Below, piece after piece: positions 46,528 through 57,357 of a DNA stretch of 64,000 nt. The stretch spans positions 20,116,837 through 20,180,836 of the forward strand of contig NC_087073.1 of assembly GCF_026151205.1 (NCBI RefSeq), in the 5' to 3' direction. Source of the stretch: Bolinopsis microptera. Lineage: Eukaryota > Ctenophora > Tentaculata > Lobata > Bolinopsidae. Position numbers and translations under genes: made by a program. Numbering within the stretch: position 1 is the stretch's first letter; every line of letters starts with the position of its first letter. Under the pieces are notes generated by a model. It was not told the DNA's origin. It ran no database searches and was given only the letters and a program-made list of their open reading frames with translations.

Positions 46528-49500
46528 TTATAACTCATCCTTAGGGGCCTCCTCTGCAGCTTCTTCCACTGCTTCATCCGCAGCTTCTTCCGCGGGTGCG
46601 GCTTCTTCCTCAGCACCTTCGTCGGCGGCAACTTCTTCTTCGGAAGACTCTTCGGCACTCTCCTCTTCAGCCTTAGGTTCTTCTTCCTCGTCGATCTCTG
46701 GAGGAATTTCAACCTTGGCGTCAGCATCTACGTTGAAACTGCGTTTAAGGAGTTTCTCCATTCGGTCGCTGAAGGCGGTGGTGTCACGGAGTGAGTATCC
46801 TGATCTCAGAAGAGCAGTGTCGTAGAGGGAGTTAGCTAGGTCAGCGGCAGTCTCAGACTCGGGGTCAGCTTTGTAGAGGTTGTTCAGCTCTTTGACCAGG
46901 GGATGGAAGGGGTTAAGTTCAAGGATTTTCTTCTGAACGTTTGCGTCAGCTCCTCCTGCCTTGGCGTAAGCCTGAGACTTCATGATACGTTCCATGTTAC
47001 CAGAGTGGCCGTATTGGCTGGCAACCAGAGCACAGGGAGATCCGACCAGACGGGTGGAGAGGACAGCTTTCTCAATTCCAGAGTTCAAGATCTTCTCCTT
47101 AAGTCCGTTAAGAAGGGTATCGAATTCACGTCCCAAAACTTCCATGGTTTCTTTGGCTTTTTCAGAATCCTGGAGGTTGAGGTTTTCTTTAGCAGCGTTC
47201 TGGAACTTCTTTCCCTCGAATTCGGGCAGGTTCTGGACTGTGTATTCATCAATAGGATCGACCAGGTAGAGAACTTCATATCCTCTCTTGAGGAGTTTCT
47301 CAACGAAGGGAGATTTGTCGCACTCAGATCGGCTTGTTCCAGTCATGAAGTAGATGTGTTCCTGTTTCTCCTTCATCCTCTCCATGTAGGCGGTCAGGGA
47401 AGTGAGACCTTCATCGCTGTTACTTGACTGCCATCTGAGGAGCTTGGCCAGTCTGTTTCGGTTGCTGTGATCCTCCATGACTCCCAGTTTCACGTTGGTT
47501 CCGAACTCTTTGTAGAACTTCTCGTAGTCCTCATCGGTCATCTTCTTGAGCATGTCCAGGGCTTTTCGAACCAGCTTCTTCTTGATTACTCGGAGGAGTT
47601 TGTTCTGTTGGAGGGTTTCTCTTGACACGTTCAGGGGCAGATCGTCACTGTCTACAACTCCCTGAAAAATACGTTAGATTAAGTTATTTCTAAATGGGAC
47701 CGAATTGAACCAGCCGAATTGAAACCAATCGTCATATTGAGTAGCAGAGTACTAAAGACAAGGAAATGAAAATATTGTATTTAAACAACTCGGCTACGAG
47801 TGTAATTAACTGCTATTGAATTGAACACATTTATCATGTATAGAGTATGAATATTGGACAACGGCAACTAACCTTGATGAAAGAAAGGTATTTGGGCATC
47901 ATTTCTTCGAAATCGTCGGTGATGAAAACTCTCTTGACGTACATTTTTATGTTGTCAGTGGCTTTTCCTGCAATGTCGCCGTTAAGCGAACTTATTCTTA
48001 TTCTTTTAAAAGTTTACGAAGTTACGTATAAAAGGGGATACAAATCAAAATACCTTCTTTGACAGCTTCAATGAACCATGTGCATTGTGCAACTAGCTGT
48101 ACGCAAATGTTCATAAACCCAGTTTAAAACCGTAGATCAGTATATTAAAATCCTTTTCAATATCGGGTGATTTTAATGACTTAAATGTTGCCATTTACAT
48201 TATCAATATTTTATCGTATGTTATTAATTAGATTTAAAGATTTTATCAGTCGCTTTACCCATACCCATGTCTAAATTTGTATGGTGCCTTTTACTGAGAA
48301 ACTAAATTAATTTTAACATTTATTACACGCTTCGAAATGTAAAATATACCCAAAAAAGAAACATTTAAGTCATTAAAGCGAGACTTAGTATGGACTATGG
48401 AAATTATGCACTTCTGTTTCAGTTCAGAATTTATAGACAAATATTAGTATGGAAATATTATTTAAATATAAATGTCGAAAGTATTTACTTTCCGAATTTT
48501 TAATTCATCCAGTGCACTCCTTAATTATTAAACCAGGAAATAAGCGGAGTGGTTCGTGGGAACACTAAGATAAGCTGACTTCAGCTGAAAGGTGCAACCA
48601 TATTCATTAACTTATTATTCAAATTATCACAAAATCATGATAACGCAAAGACTGCCCTCCACCTTACAAGTTCATTTCTAACTTTATCGCTCGAATGATG
48701 TTTACTCTGCTAACTCTCCTCCTTCTAACCCTGGCTGCTGCAAAGCAAGACTGTCCCAAATGTCGTGATCACTCCAGCTACGGCAGCTACGGCTCCAACT
48801 CTAACGTGCGAGACTCCTGCTCACGTGCAATAAGCTCCGCTAACAACAGCCCCTGTCCGGACGGTAAAGTATGCAAGGTCTTCAACGCAGGAATGTCAAG
48901 CAGGGTGGGCTACAGCTACTATAGTGTGAGCATCAAACAGATAGACTGCTTCCACCCCTCTGACACCTGCATGAGCGAGTATGGGCCCTCCTTTCAGTGC
49001 ACGGATTCGTACCTCTTCAATCCTGACAAGTGCCCCGGATGCATGATCACCCAGGCTACGATCAGTGGGGTGGACTACACTGCTGAGGATACCTGCAACT
49101 ATGATTCCTCCCAGTGGCACAGTTGTAACCGTGGTGTCAGCTGTAGCTTCCTCAAGTTGACCGGCAGGTTGTCCTCCACTTCCGGCTCCTATGATACGGT
49201 TACTGCCTACATCTTGGGGTGTGGACTAGACTACAGTGACTGTCGTGTAGCGGAAAATGCTCTGAATACAGTGCCGGGACTGACGATTTCTTATTGTAAC
49301 GATGGCGAATTCCCAAAGGAATGGAACCCTTAGAATATTGAACTTTTTATGGAATTTACTTGGGCGTATATTCTTTTTTATGTGAAAACATTTTGTGTTG
49401 TAGACTAAAAATTTTTAAAAAAAAGTGAACTAATAAACAATTTTAAAGGGTAATGGCTGTAAGGGTTTGTGGGAATTTATGTCATGTTCGGGAATAACTA

Positions 49501-52500
49501 TTTACCTATTAACTTATTAAAGATAGAAAATATTTGATTTAAATTGATTTTTTTATTGTGACTGAATAACTAATGGGAACTAATAGTTACTATAAGTACA
49601 ATTTTGACAATCAACATTGAAGTTGTGTATTGTTTATCACGATTTTTTATATGCTGTCGTTTACAATTACTTCATTTGCATAATAGTCTTTTGCTCACAC
49701 GCAAAACCATATCCAAAAACTCACAGATAATTTTAAATAGGGGCAAATCTTACTAGATTACTAATTCTTAATAAATCTTAATGAATCGTAATAAATCTTA
49801 CCGTAGTCCTGGTAGAGATCATGAGCAGCGGTCTTGGGGACGTAGAGGATAGATCTGAATGTGACCTCTCCCTCAGCGGAGAAGTGAACATGAGCGAGGG
49901 GTTCATCAGAGTCCTTGCTGAAGCTCTTATAGAATGCATTGTAGTCCTCCTGTTCAACGTCCTTGGGAGCTCTGAGCCAGATGGGTTTGTTGTCGTTCAT
50001 TGCTTCCCAGTCGTACACGGTCTTGTCTACTACCTTTACTTTAGGCTTCTCATCATCCTCATCCTCGACCTTGACGTCATCGTCGGTTTCTCCTTCTTTG
50101 GATTCGGCTGTCTCTTCTTCCTCAACTGGTTCCTCGACCTAAATTGAAAGTTTGTTTAAAATTTTGTGAAACACATCACTAAATACATTGAATTACGGTT
50201 TAATACGGTTTAATAAACGAGCTCACACTAGTAGAAATACAATATCGTGTATTCTACACAGTAATGGTCGAACAATATGTATACACGGTTACTCAAGCCC
50301 ATGAATATATATATATCCAACCATCAAGCAATGGTTATTGGTTAACTATCCGAAATAGTTGGTTTTGATGCTGATTCACATGAGCATTGGGCAAATAAGT
50401 AAGGTGATTTGCCACTATAGAACTGGCTCACAGTACATTACTTTCAGTGAGTAACCCTAGTCACTAGTGGCTATGTACAATCCTTGATAGTTGATAGTGT
50501 ATAAATTGTATATAATATGCGAGAGCATTCGCCCGTGTGCTCTGTGCAGTGTACAGTGTACATGGTCCAAGATAATAACCTACCCTATGAGTACATGATA
50601 CCCCGTATTTTAAGTATATGATAAACTATTGTTGTGTATGGGTGTGTATGTACTATGTATAATTGTATAAACTCCGTGTTCGGAGGAAGTAGCTGGTAAT
50701 AATCTCACCTGCTCAGTTTTACTGGTCCACAGATGAATGGGGAAGTTGATGAACTGAGAGTACTTCTTAACCAGATCCTTGATTGTGTTCTCCTCGAGGT
50801 AATCGTATGCTTCTTCCTTCATGAACAGACTGAAAGAGAGTGTGGATTAAACAACACGTGGAGGAGGGTTATGAAACAGTGCCCACCTGGAGCCACGTGT
50901 TACACACGTGATGTTAACTAGGTAATTAACCACCTGCAGAAACTATTAAAAACTAGGGCAGGTCTATTGTTCTTTCAGCACAAGGTAACGTAGCTTTAAT
51001 AATAAGTTCATAGAGAAAGCATTGGACAGTGGACACGTAGCTCTAAGATTGGGAGACACGTATGCTATAACGCAACTCAACACTATGAGTATGACTGAGT
51101 AATTGAAGACAATGTGGTGACATTGTTTCATGCGGAAGTGAGATCGCGTCATTAAAAACAGAAAATCAGAAGTCGAGGTGATCTTCAACACACAATTTAG
51201 GGCGTCATGTAAATAAAAACCTTTAAATTGTAAGCTCACCTGATTTGGGTTCCTCGTCCAAGAGTATCTCCCCTGGGGTCTTTAGAGACGGTGAAACTGC
51301 TGGCATCAGATTCCCAGATAAGCTGCTCGTCATCGTTGTGTTTGGTGGTGACAACAACAGTATCAGCAACCAGGAAGGAAGAGTAGAATCCCACTCCGAA
51401 CTGTCCAATCAGGTCAGAGTTCATGGTCTCACCGTCATCCATCTTGGCGAGGAACTCTGAGGTTCCAGACTTGGCGATGGTTCCTGAAAAGATCAATGGT
51501 TTAAGAACTCAGAAACTATATGTAGAGTAACCACCAAGCGCTCACTTGCCTTATGTTTTAAAATGTTCGATGACATAAAGTCGTTTTAATATGACTATGA
51601 CTGCAATTTGTGTGTTACGGTTAATATTAATCCTCTTTCCCGCCAAATTCTCGTATCACACTAATACATTCAGATATTTACCACACAAGCCCACACTCAG
51701 CCTTACTCATCATATTACACATAATGTAAGGGATTTAATATGATACGAATAACTTCAGCGCGGTTATCACATTCACATTACTTCCTTCTGACCCTGGCAC
51801 CAAGTTAGTTGCAATGCTTACACATTAGGAAACCCTTTAATGTGCTAGGCCCCCACTATATTTCTTATGTATCTAGAGAGCTTTGAGTGTAACTTGTTAG
51901 TATTTCATGCAGGGTGCTGCAGGACAATGGTATGTGGGTGAGCGAGTGTGCGTGTTGTTTCCGGGGGTGTTGTGGTGGTCATGTCTCAAGATTACGTGGC
52001 AATTTGTGCTGAAAACACTGTTCAGTTCAGCTGTTCACGGAATATGGAAAGACTTAAGTTCCTTAAGGGACATTGTAGCAGGTATTTGCAGGACAAGAGC
52101 ATGAATGGGAAAGTTTCATGGCAATGCCGGGGATTGCTGTTATCAAATAAAACAAAAACAGTCCAATATGATGCTTGAGAATAATACGTAGCATGAATAA
52201 AATCGCAAGAACACAGACCAGTAGACCACATACACAGCAACCTGGAGGCAGTGCATCACTGCATCACTGCATGACCTAAACGTGTCAACAATATTGTGCA
52301 TTCGGTTATACAAAACTTAATCTATGCAGTCTGATGAGGTGATCACAGTTTTATAATGAATATTGGAGGCTAAAAATGAATAAGAGAAATGTAAACAAGA
52401 TGAAAAACCAATATCTGTAATTTGTATCTTACCGAGGTTTTTGACGAGATCTGCATGTGTCATTCCAATACCAGTATCGATGATATGGAGGGCGTGGTTT

Positions 52501-54077
52501 TCTCTGTCAGGCTTGATCATGACCTTGAGGTCAGCTGTTGCGGCCAAGACATTTGGGTCGGTCAGGGACATGAACCTGATCTTGTCCAGGGCGTCAGAGG
52601 CATTAGAGATCAACTCTCTCAGGAAGATCTGAAACAGGTTCAGTTTGATTAAAACACCGTCAGTAAAGTAGGGTTTGACTAGCCTGATTTTTGCTTTTAA
52701 ACCTTAACACTGAAGATCAAAGAGACCTTAATTTCTAACGAGAAAGAATTAAGAGGCTGAGTGAATTGTTTCAAGATTTAAATATTGAAAATGTACCTCT
52801 TTGTTTCTGTAGAGGGAGTTGATGATAAGTTTCATCATCCTGTTTACTTCAGCCTGATATTCGTGCTTCACAGCCGAATCACGCATCGCCTTCATTTGAG
52901 AGACATTCAAACCATCTAATTTGATAGCTTCTTCCTCCCTGAGAAATTCAAGTTAAATAGTTAATATGTTAGGGTGCTACGTAAATACAGTAACTTAACA
53001 GTAAAATGAGTGCCTGTATAAATGTCATTTTATAACCATCTGAAAATGCAAAGAGTGCCTGTACTTTAACTCCCAAACCATTTAGTAAACTCAACCTTGA
53101 AGTTTTAACATCAAACCAATTAGTAGCATCATACTTACGTAACAGTTCGCACATTTTAACGATGCAAATTTGCGTAGCAGAATGAAAAGAGCTAGAGGTT
53201 GAAGCTTGAACCTTACGTTTTCAGATTATATGGGACAGTATAAGTAGGAGGTTTGAATAATCTTAAAAACTTATAATTTCATGCTCTACAACCATTCAAA
53301 GGCCGTAGACGGTAGAAGCTGCAAATCCATTTGCTGATAAAGTTATGTACAAGGTTTATGAAAATTAGTTTTCAATTACCTTTCTACAGTTTCATCATCG
53401 GTTTTGGAGCCGATTGTGCTCTTTCCAAGATCTTCCTCCACGGTTCCTTCGACATCAACTGCTTCATCTTCAGCTTTAGTCAGCCCTGCAGAAACATTAG
53501 TAGATTAGTTACAAACTGGAGGGAAAACTATTACATCACTGCTATTGCTTTGCAGTAAAAGCTGCTCTATTTCGCGAGCATGAGTCAGAGGGAAAAAGAT
53601 AATCTTCGGTACAGGGGCAACATTAGCATATAACTAATCGCAGTAAAGTTGTAGTAAATGTGGTCTCCCAAATTGAAATGGATTTAGGTTATTGGACATG
53701 GAAGGTGTAGATAGTCCAATGGTGTAACTTTCGTAGTAATGGGGTTACCCTGGTCTATCTTAAGACTTGACAGCTAATAATGATGCACCTGCTGCCATTA
53801 TAAAGGATCGTATAATACGGCGATTGAACCTTTTTAGAAACATTTTGAAAAGTTGGTGCAAAGGCTGAATAAGATACAATCTCATCTTTAAGTGTAGCAC
53901 AAAAAAAAGTTGAATTAGCCGCCCAAACTTCATGTTGCGAGCAGCCCAACATATCGTTGATCGTAGAAAGTTCTAGAAGAAACAAAACGTTCGGAAATCG
54001 ACTGAAATACATAGCCTGGGCTTTTATTTACCTGACAGGGCAAGGAGGCAACATATGCCTAAGAGGTAGATCTTCAT
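46528..54077 (-). CDS. HSP90B1: Endoplasmin / GRP94, ER-resident HSP90 chaperone
   Basis: Nine exons, 5' to 3': 54032-54077, 53380-53485, 52797-52938, 52433-52628, 51240-51483, 50709-50829, 49802-50138, 47873-47967, 46528-47661, giving 806 residues (human is 803). The signal peptide is [19 protein letters not shown]94-type pre-N acidic region follows ([13 protein letters not shown]). The ATPase domain has [10 protein letters not shown] (107-116), DTGIGMT (149-155) and GQFGVGFY (190-197). Next come an acidic linker (exon 7 start) and a middle domain with NVSRETLQQ (Arg443, which contacts the ATP gamma-phosphate in HSP90s). An acidic C-terminal tail ends KDEL for ER retrieval. It folds secreted and membrane clients in the ER lumen. 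A consensus ERSE lies about 100 bp upstream, implying induction by the unfolded-protein response. The intron between exons 7 and 8 holds an antisense gene. Confidence 0.98.
48695..49333 (+). CDS. Secreted Cys-rich protein of unknown family, nested in a GRP94 intron
   Basis: A single-exon ORF of 212 residues lies on the strand opposite GRP94, wholly inside its seventh intron. The start has a clear signal peptide ([16 protein letters not shown]). The mature part has 16 cysteines that fall into two comparable eight-Cys modules. Each opens with CxxC (CPKC near residue 20, CPGC near residue 115), then C, C-x4/5-C, a 22-25 residue gap, C-x5-C, and a final C. The second ends YCND. The spacing is loosely like three-finger (LU/Ly6) domains but lacks the diagnostic CC...CN, so I make no family claim. 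No TM helix or GPI-type tail. The lack of introns suggests retroposition or a lineage-specific gene. AATAAA at 49432. Confidence 0.8.
   Translation: MMFTLLTLLLLTLAAAKQDCPKCRDHSSYGSYGSNSNVRDSCSRAISSANNSPCPDGKVCKVFNAGMSSRVGYSYYSVSIKQIDCFHPSDTCMSEYGPSFQCTDSYLFNPDKCPGCMITQATISGVDYTAEDTCNYDSSQWHSCNRGVSCSFLKLTGRLSSTSGSYDTVTAYILGCGLDYSDCRVAENALNTVPGLTISYCNDGEFPKEWNP
49432..49437 (+). terminator. Poly(A) signal AATAAA of the nested Cys-rich gene
   Basis: Canonical hexamer 99 bp after the TAG at 49331-49333, supporting the nested ORF as a real transcription unit. Confidence 0.6.
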
Positions 54078-54175
54078 AACCAGTCAAAGTTATGTGAGAG
54101 AGAAAAGTTCAACGACGAAAAGATGTATGATAGAAAAACTGTCAGAGGCCAGTAGCTCATAGGCGATGTACGCAT

Positions 54176-54194
54176 CGTGGAGGGCTCTCATTGG
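54176..54194 (-). promoter_or_regulatory. ER-stress response element (ERSE) of GRP94
   Basis: On the minus strand this reads CCAAT-gagagccct-CCACG, an exact CCAAT-N9-CCACG, 99 bp upstream of the GRP94 ATG. In mammals this element binds NF-Y at CCAAT and ATF6 at CCACG to induce GRP78/GRP94. A CACGTG with an ACGT core (54207-54212) lies just upstream and could serve bZIP factors such as XBP1. The match is seen directly; activity is inferred. Confidence 0.85.
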
Positions 54195-54337
54195 TCAAGA
54201 TATGGTCACGTGGGTCGCGAGCGCAGAGAGCGAGTTGTTAGCATTAGTATACTTTGTGGCGAGCGCATGTAGCTCCACGTAGTGTAACTCAAGTTGTCCT
54301 TCTCTTATGATATTGATTGCGTTTGTGTTTAGAACCG

Positions 54338-57300
54338 CTAACCTTTTACTTCTGTACTCGAACAGAAGTTATTTGTAAAAGCCTTCTGCAAGTTTTTGTA
54401 TGAATTTTTAACTTGTGGTCGGAGGTGGTGTATCATAAACCCACTTTCAATGCTGACTGCAAGGTTTTTCTGGTTACTTCGTTCTGTATCATCAACATTT
54501 TTAGATTTGGCGGTTCTTCGTGAGACCATGAGCTGTTTAACTGTTTCAAAAGAAATCATTTATCAGTAATTACTCAGTAATGTCTGGGTTTCCCACCATT
54601 TTGACACCTCTAGTTTTGCTCATATTTTATACGAGACAAATATCTACCTTATAAAGTAAACTTGTCCTTGAAACTTGCTCAATAAACTGTATTAGATTTA
54701 ATCTTACCTCCCCTCTTTAATTTAGTAGACTTTGGTGACAGTTCGCTGGGTATGAGGTTATTTAAGAAAGTGCTTGTCACTTTCTTCAGAGCACCGTCAA
54801 ATAAACACGCGGTCTTCGTTGCAAAAACACCTATAAAAATATGTATTTAGTACATATTTCGGATAAAATCAGGGAAATTTATTCTCGTACTTCTGAAGCT
54901 ATAAATACACTTGGAACTGAAACGGTGGGCGAAATCTAAGCTTAAGATCATAAGATGGTTGCAAGTCATTACCTGCTGTAGGATTAGGTCAATATGCAAT
55001 GTATGTACATTGTACATTGTACCTACATGGACACTGATCATGTAAATGCCGCCATTAAATGTTCATATTATACAGGACACTGTACAAATATCCCGCAGCA
55101 CTTGACACCTCAAAGCTTGGAAATATATAGCTTCAAATAATCAGCAGAATTGTCTACCTCTTTTTGAGAATATTTCTACTTTCGATGTCTTTGGTAAATG
55201 TCTGAATCCTTGCACGATTTCTGTCCCTGTGTGTATAAATTATATCAGAGCTGTTAACAGTTAGGATAATGAGTACATAGTGATAATCACACAGTCGCAT
55301 CTACAATATACATTGTACAATATACATTATACATCACAGTATACAATATTTTGTAGCAACGAAGTGGTTCTCCACACTATGTTTTACCTCTCATATCAAA
55401 TTACCAGTCATTCAATCGGATATCGAATTTCAAAATGTGAGTTAACTTCTACAACTCACTACTGATGCTCCTCTTCAGACCCTCGTGTATTCTAACTTCA
55501 ACCGCTTCTCCAAACTTCACAGCCCTCTGTTTCCCCTTCTTGATTCCTGGTTTAGTTAGTCGCTCTGAGATTGGCTCGGTTCTGATGGTTGTTGAACTAA
55601 ACTTGCTTGAGGTCGTGAGTTTTGCGCCTGGGTAGTGGTCCTATCACATCTATGATGTGAAATTCTTGTAAAGGTGATCAATCTAATCAATTCAAAGAGC
55701 CATTCTAATCTGTATTGTTTTCTATTTTCACTGTAAGCTGTTGGAGCTGTTTTTTCATCTAACTGGGAGAAGCTTGACTTTCATCTGTCCGAACTAGAAC
55801 ATGGAATCGGTTTCAGAACTGAACAAAAATCCCAAAAATGAGATCTTCGAAGAAACCAATTAAAATCAATATAATTACTTGTTGCACATTTCATGAAATT
55901 TTTCTGTTTTTCTTCCTCAACTCCCATGTTATTCTGTCCCTGTGTGTGCTGGAGAGCAAACATGGCTCTTGCTGCCATTTGAAAACTTGTTGCTGAAATC
56001 AAACAAGTTACCTCACTATCTTACTACTACTATCACTTTTTAATACCTCTAGTTTATAAAATGATACATAGTTAAGTTTGCTCTACATCTAGGTGCTGGT
56101 GTGAAAACAAAAAATTAACAATGAGTTCACCTCGTCTGATAGCAGTTCGTGGATCTTGTAAACCTGAAGCGATTTTGATTTATAATTAGTTTATTATATT
56201 TGTCATTTAAAAAGCAAAATTAGAGCATCCCTTTTCATAAAACCTGACAACAAATATCAGATTGCATAAGCTTTTGCACCAACTCCCCTGGGAAATGCTT
56301 ACAGACCTCACAATTTTATTTTTGTGGCGTTTATAATTATACAGGTAAAATTCTTAAATTGTATGTATATTGTACGATGATTCGGGATTTCTACTCAGGA
56401 CTTGTTTTAACACGGTTCTAACTGTCAGACTTATATCTTAGCTCCACAGATCCTTCTCTGATGTTAACATGCTACTCAAAAGAATTTGTGGTTCTGGTTA
56501 CCTGGCCTATCTATCCATTGTGACATTTTATCAATAACTGCAGATTTTAATTTGTGTGAGATAACGTGTACTACACAGTGTACATATTAACATATTTCTA
56601 AAATTCCAACAATGCACATTTTAACCCACATGTTGATTAACCTTGAACATGTGTGTAGAATATGATGTGAAAGATAGTGGTTGTGATGCCTGCACCAAGC
56701 AGGATGTTAATCTCCCTACTAACAACTCTCCTCCTCCTAACACCCTCACTTCTTGCTGACAAGTCCAAATGCAAAGTGTGCAAGGATATGACCGAACATT
56801 TCCAAGAGGTAAGAAGGGGTATTTTTACCATGGATGATTGATTTGATCGTTGAGAGTCAGAGTAGTAGTCAAAGTAGAGAAATTTTTGATGTAGTTTAAA
56901 GAATACTTATGATTCATCAACGTTACATATTTTAAAGACAAGTTTAAACTTGTCTTACTTTAGCATTTTGACAAGACGAAAGGTCAGAACTACGGAGGAG
57001 GTAACACAGCTTGGGAAGAAAAGAGTCTGGGAAGGGGAACTTATGCGACCAGGTTCGTAGTACGAACTTCGTACAGTAGACATTAAAACGCTGCCAGTTT
57101 TAAAAGATGTATTTAGTATAATTACCAATCTACTTCAGTAAATATTTGATATAGAGTCGATATTCTGTGTTCGATACATGGCATGGTGGTTGAAACATAG
57201 CCCCCCCCCCGGCCCCCCCCCCGCCCCCCCCTAACTGACCTGTTGACGAGCCAGAGGCTCCGGAGTCAGGGGTGCTGGAATCCAGCAGTTTGTACTGGTG

Positions 57301-57357
57301 CTCCATCATGATACTCTTCAGTCTCTTCCTCCGCCGTCTTCTCCTTACGTCGAACAT
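54338..57357 (-). CDS. Uncharacterised basic protein, seven exons, interleaved antisense with CRELD
   Basis: Exons 5' to 3': 57240-57357, 56131-56163, 55879-55992, 55460-55627, 55158-55226, 54708-54830, 54338-54540, giving 275 residues. Every internal junction is phase 1, every acceptor has AG after pyrimidines, and the frame closes exactly. The N-terminus has a strongly basic patch (MFDVRRRRRRKRLKS), a possible nuclear-localisation signal, then a Ser/Gly/Thr linker (SSTPDSGASGSST). Later parts are Lys/Arg-rich (RLTKPGIKKGKQRAVKFGEA, KQLMVSRRTAKSKN). No TM segment or domain that I recognise. Exon 1 lies in CRELD intron 2, and CRELD exons 1-2 lie in this gene's intron 1. The stop is 260 bp upstream of the GRP94 start. 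The frame is open upstream to 57432, so the start is uncertain. Exon linkage is inferred; function unknown. Confidence 0.7.

Noticed and set aside
46903-47427. 174-codon plus-strand ORF
   Set aside because: Antisense shadow of GRP94 exon 9, which is a convincing coding exon on the minus strand.
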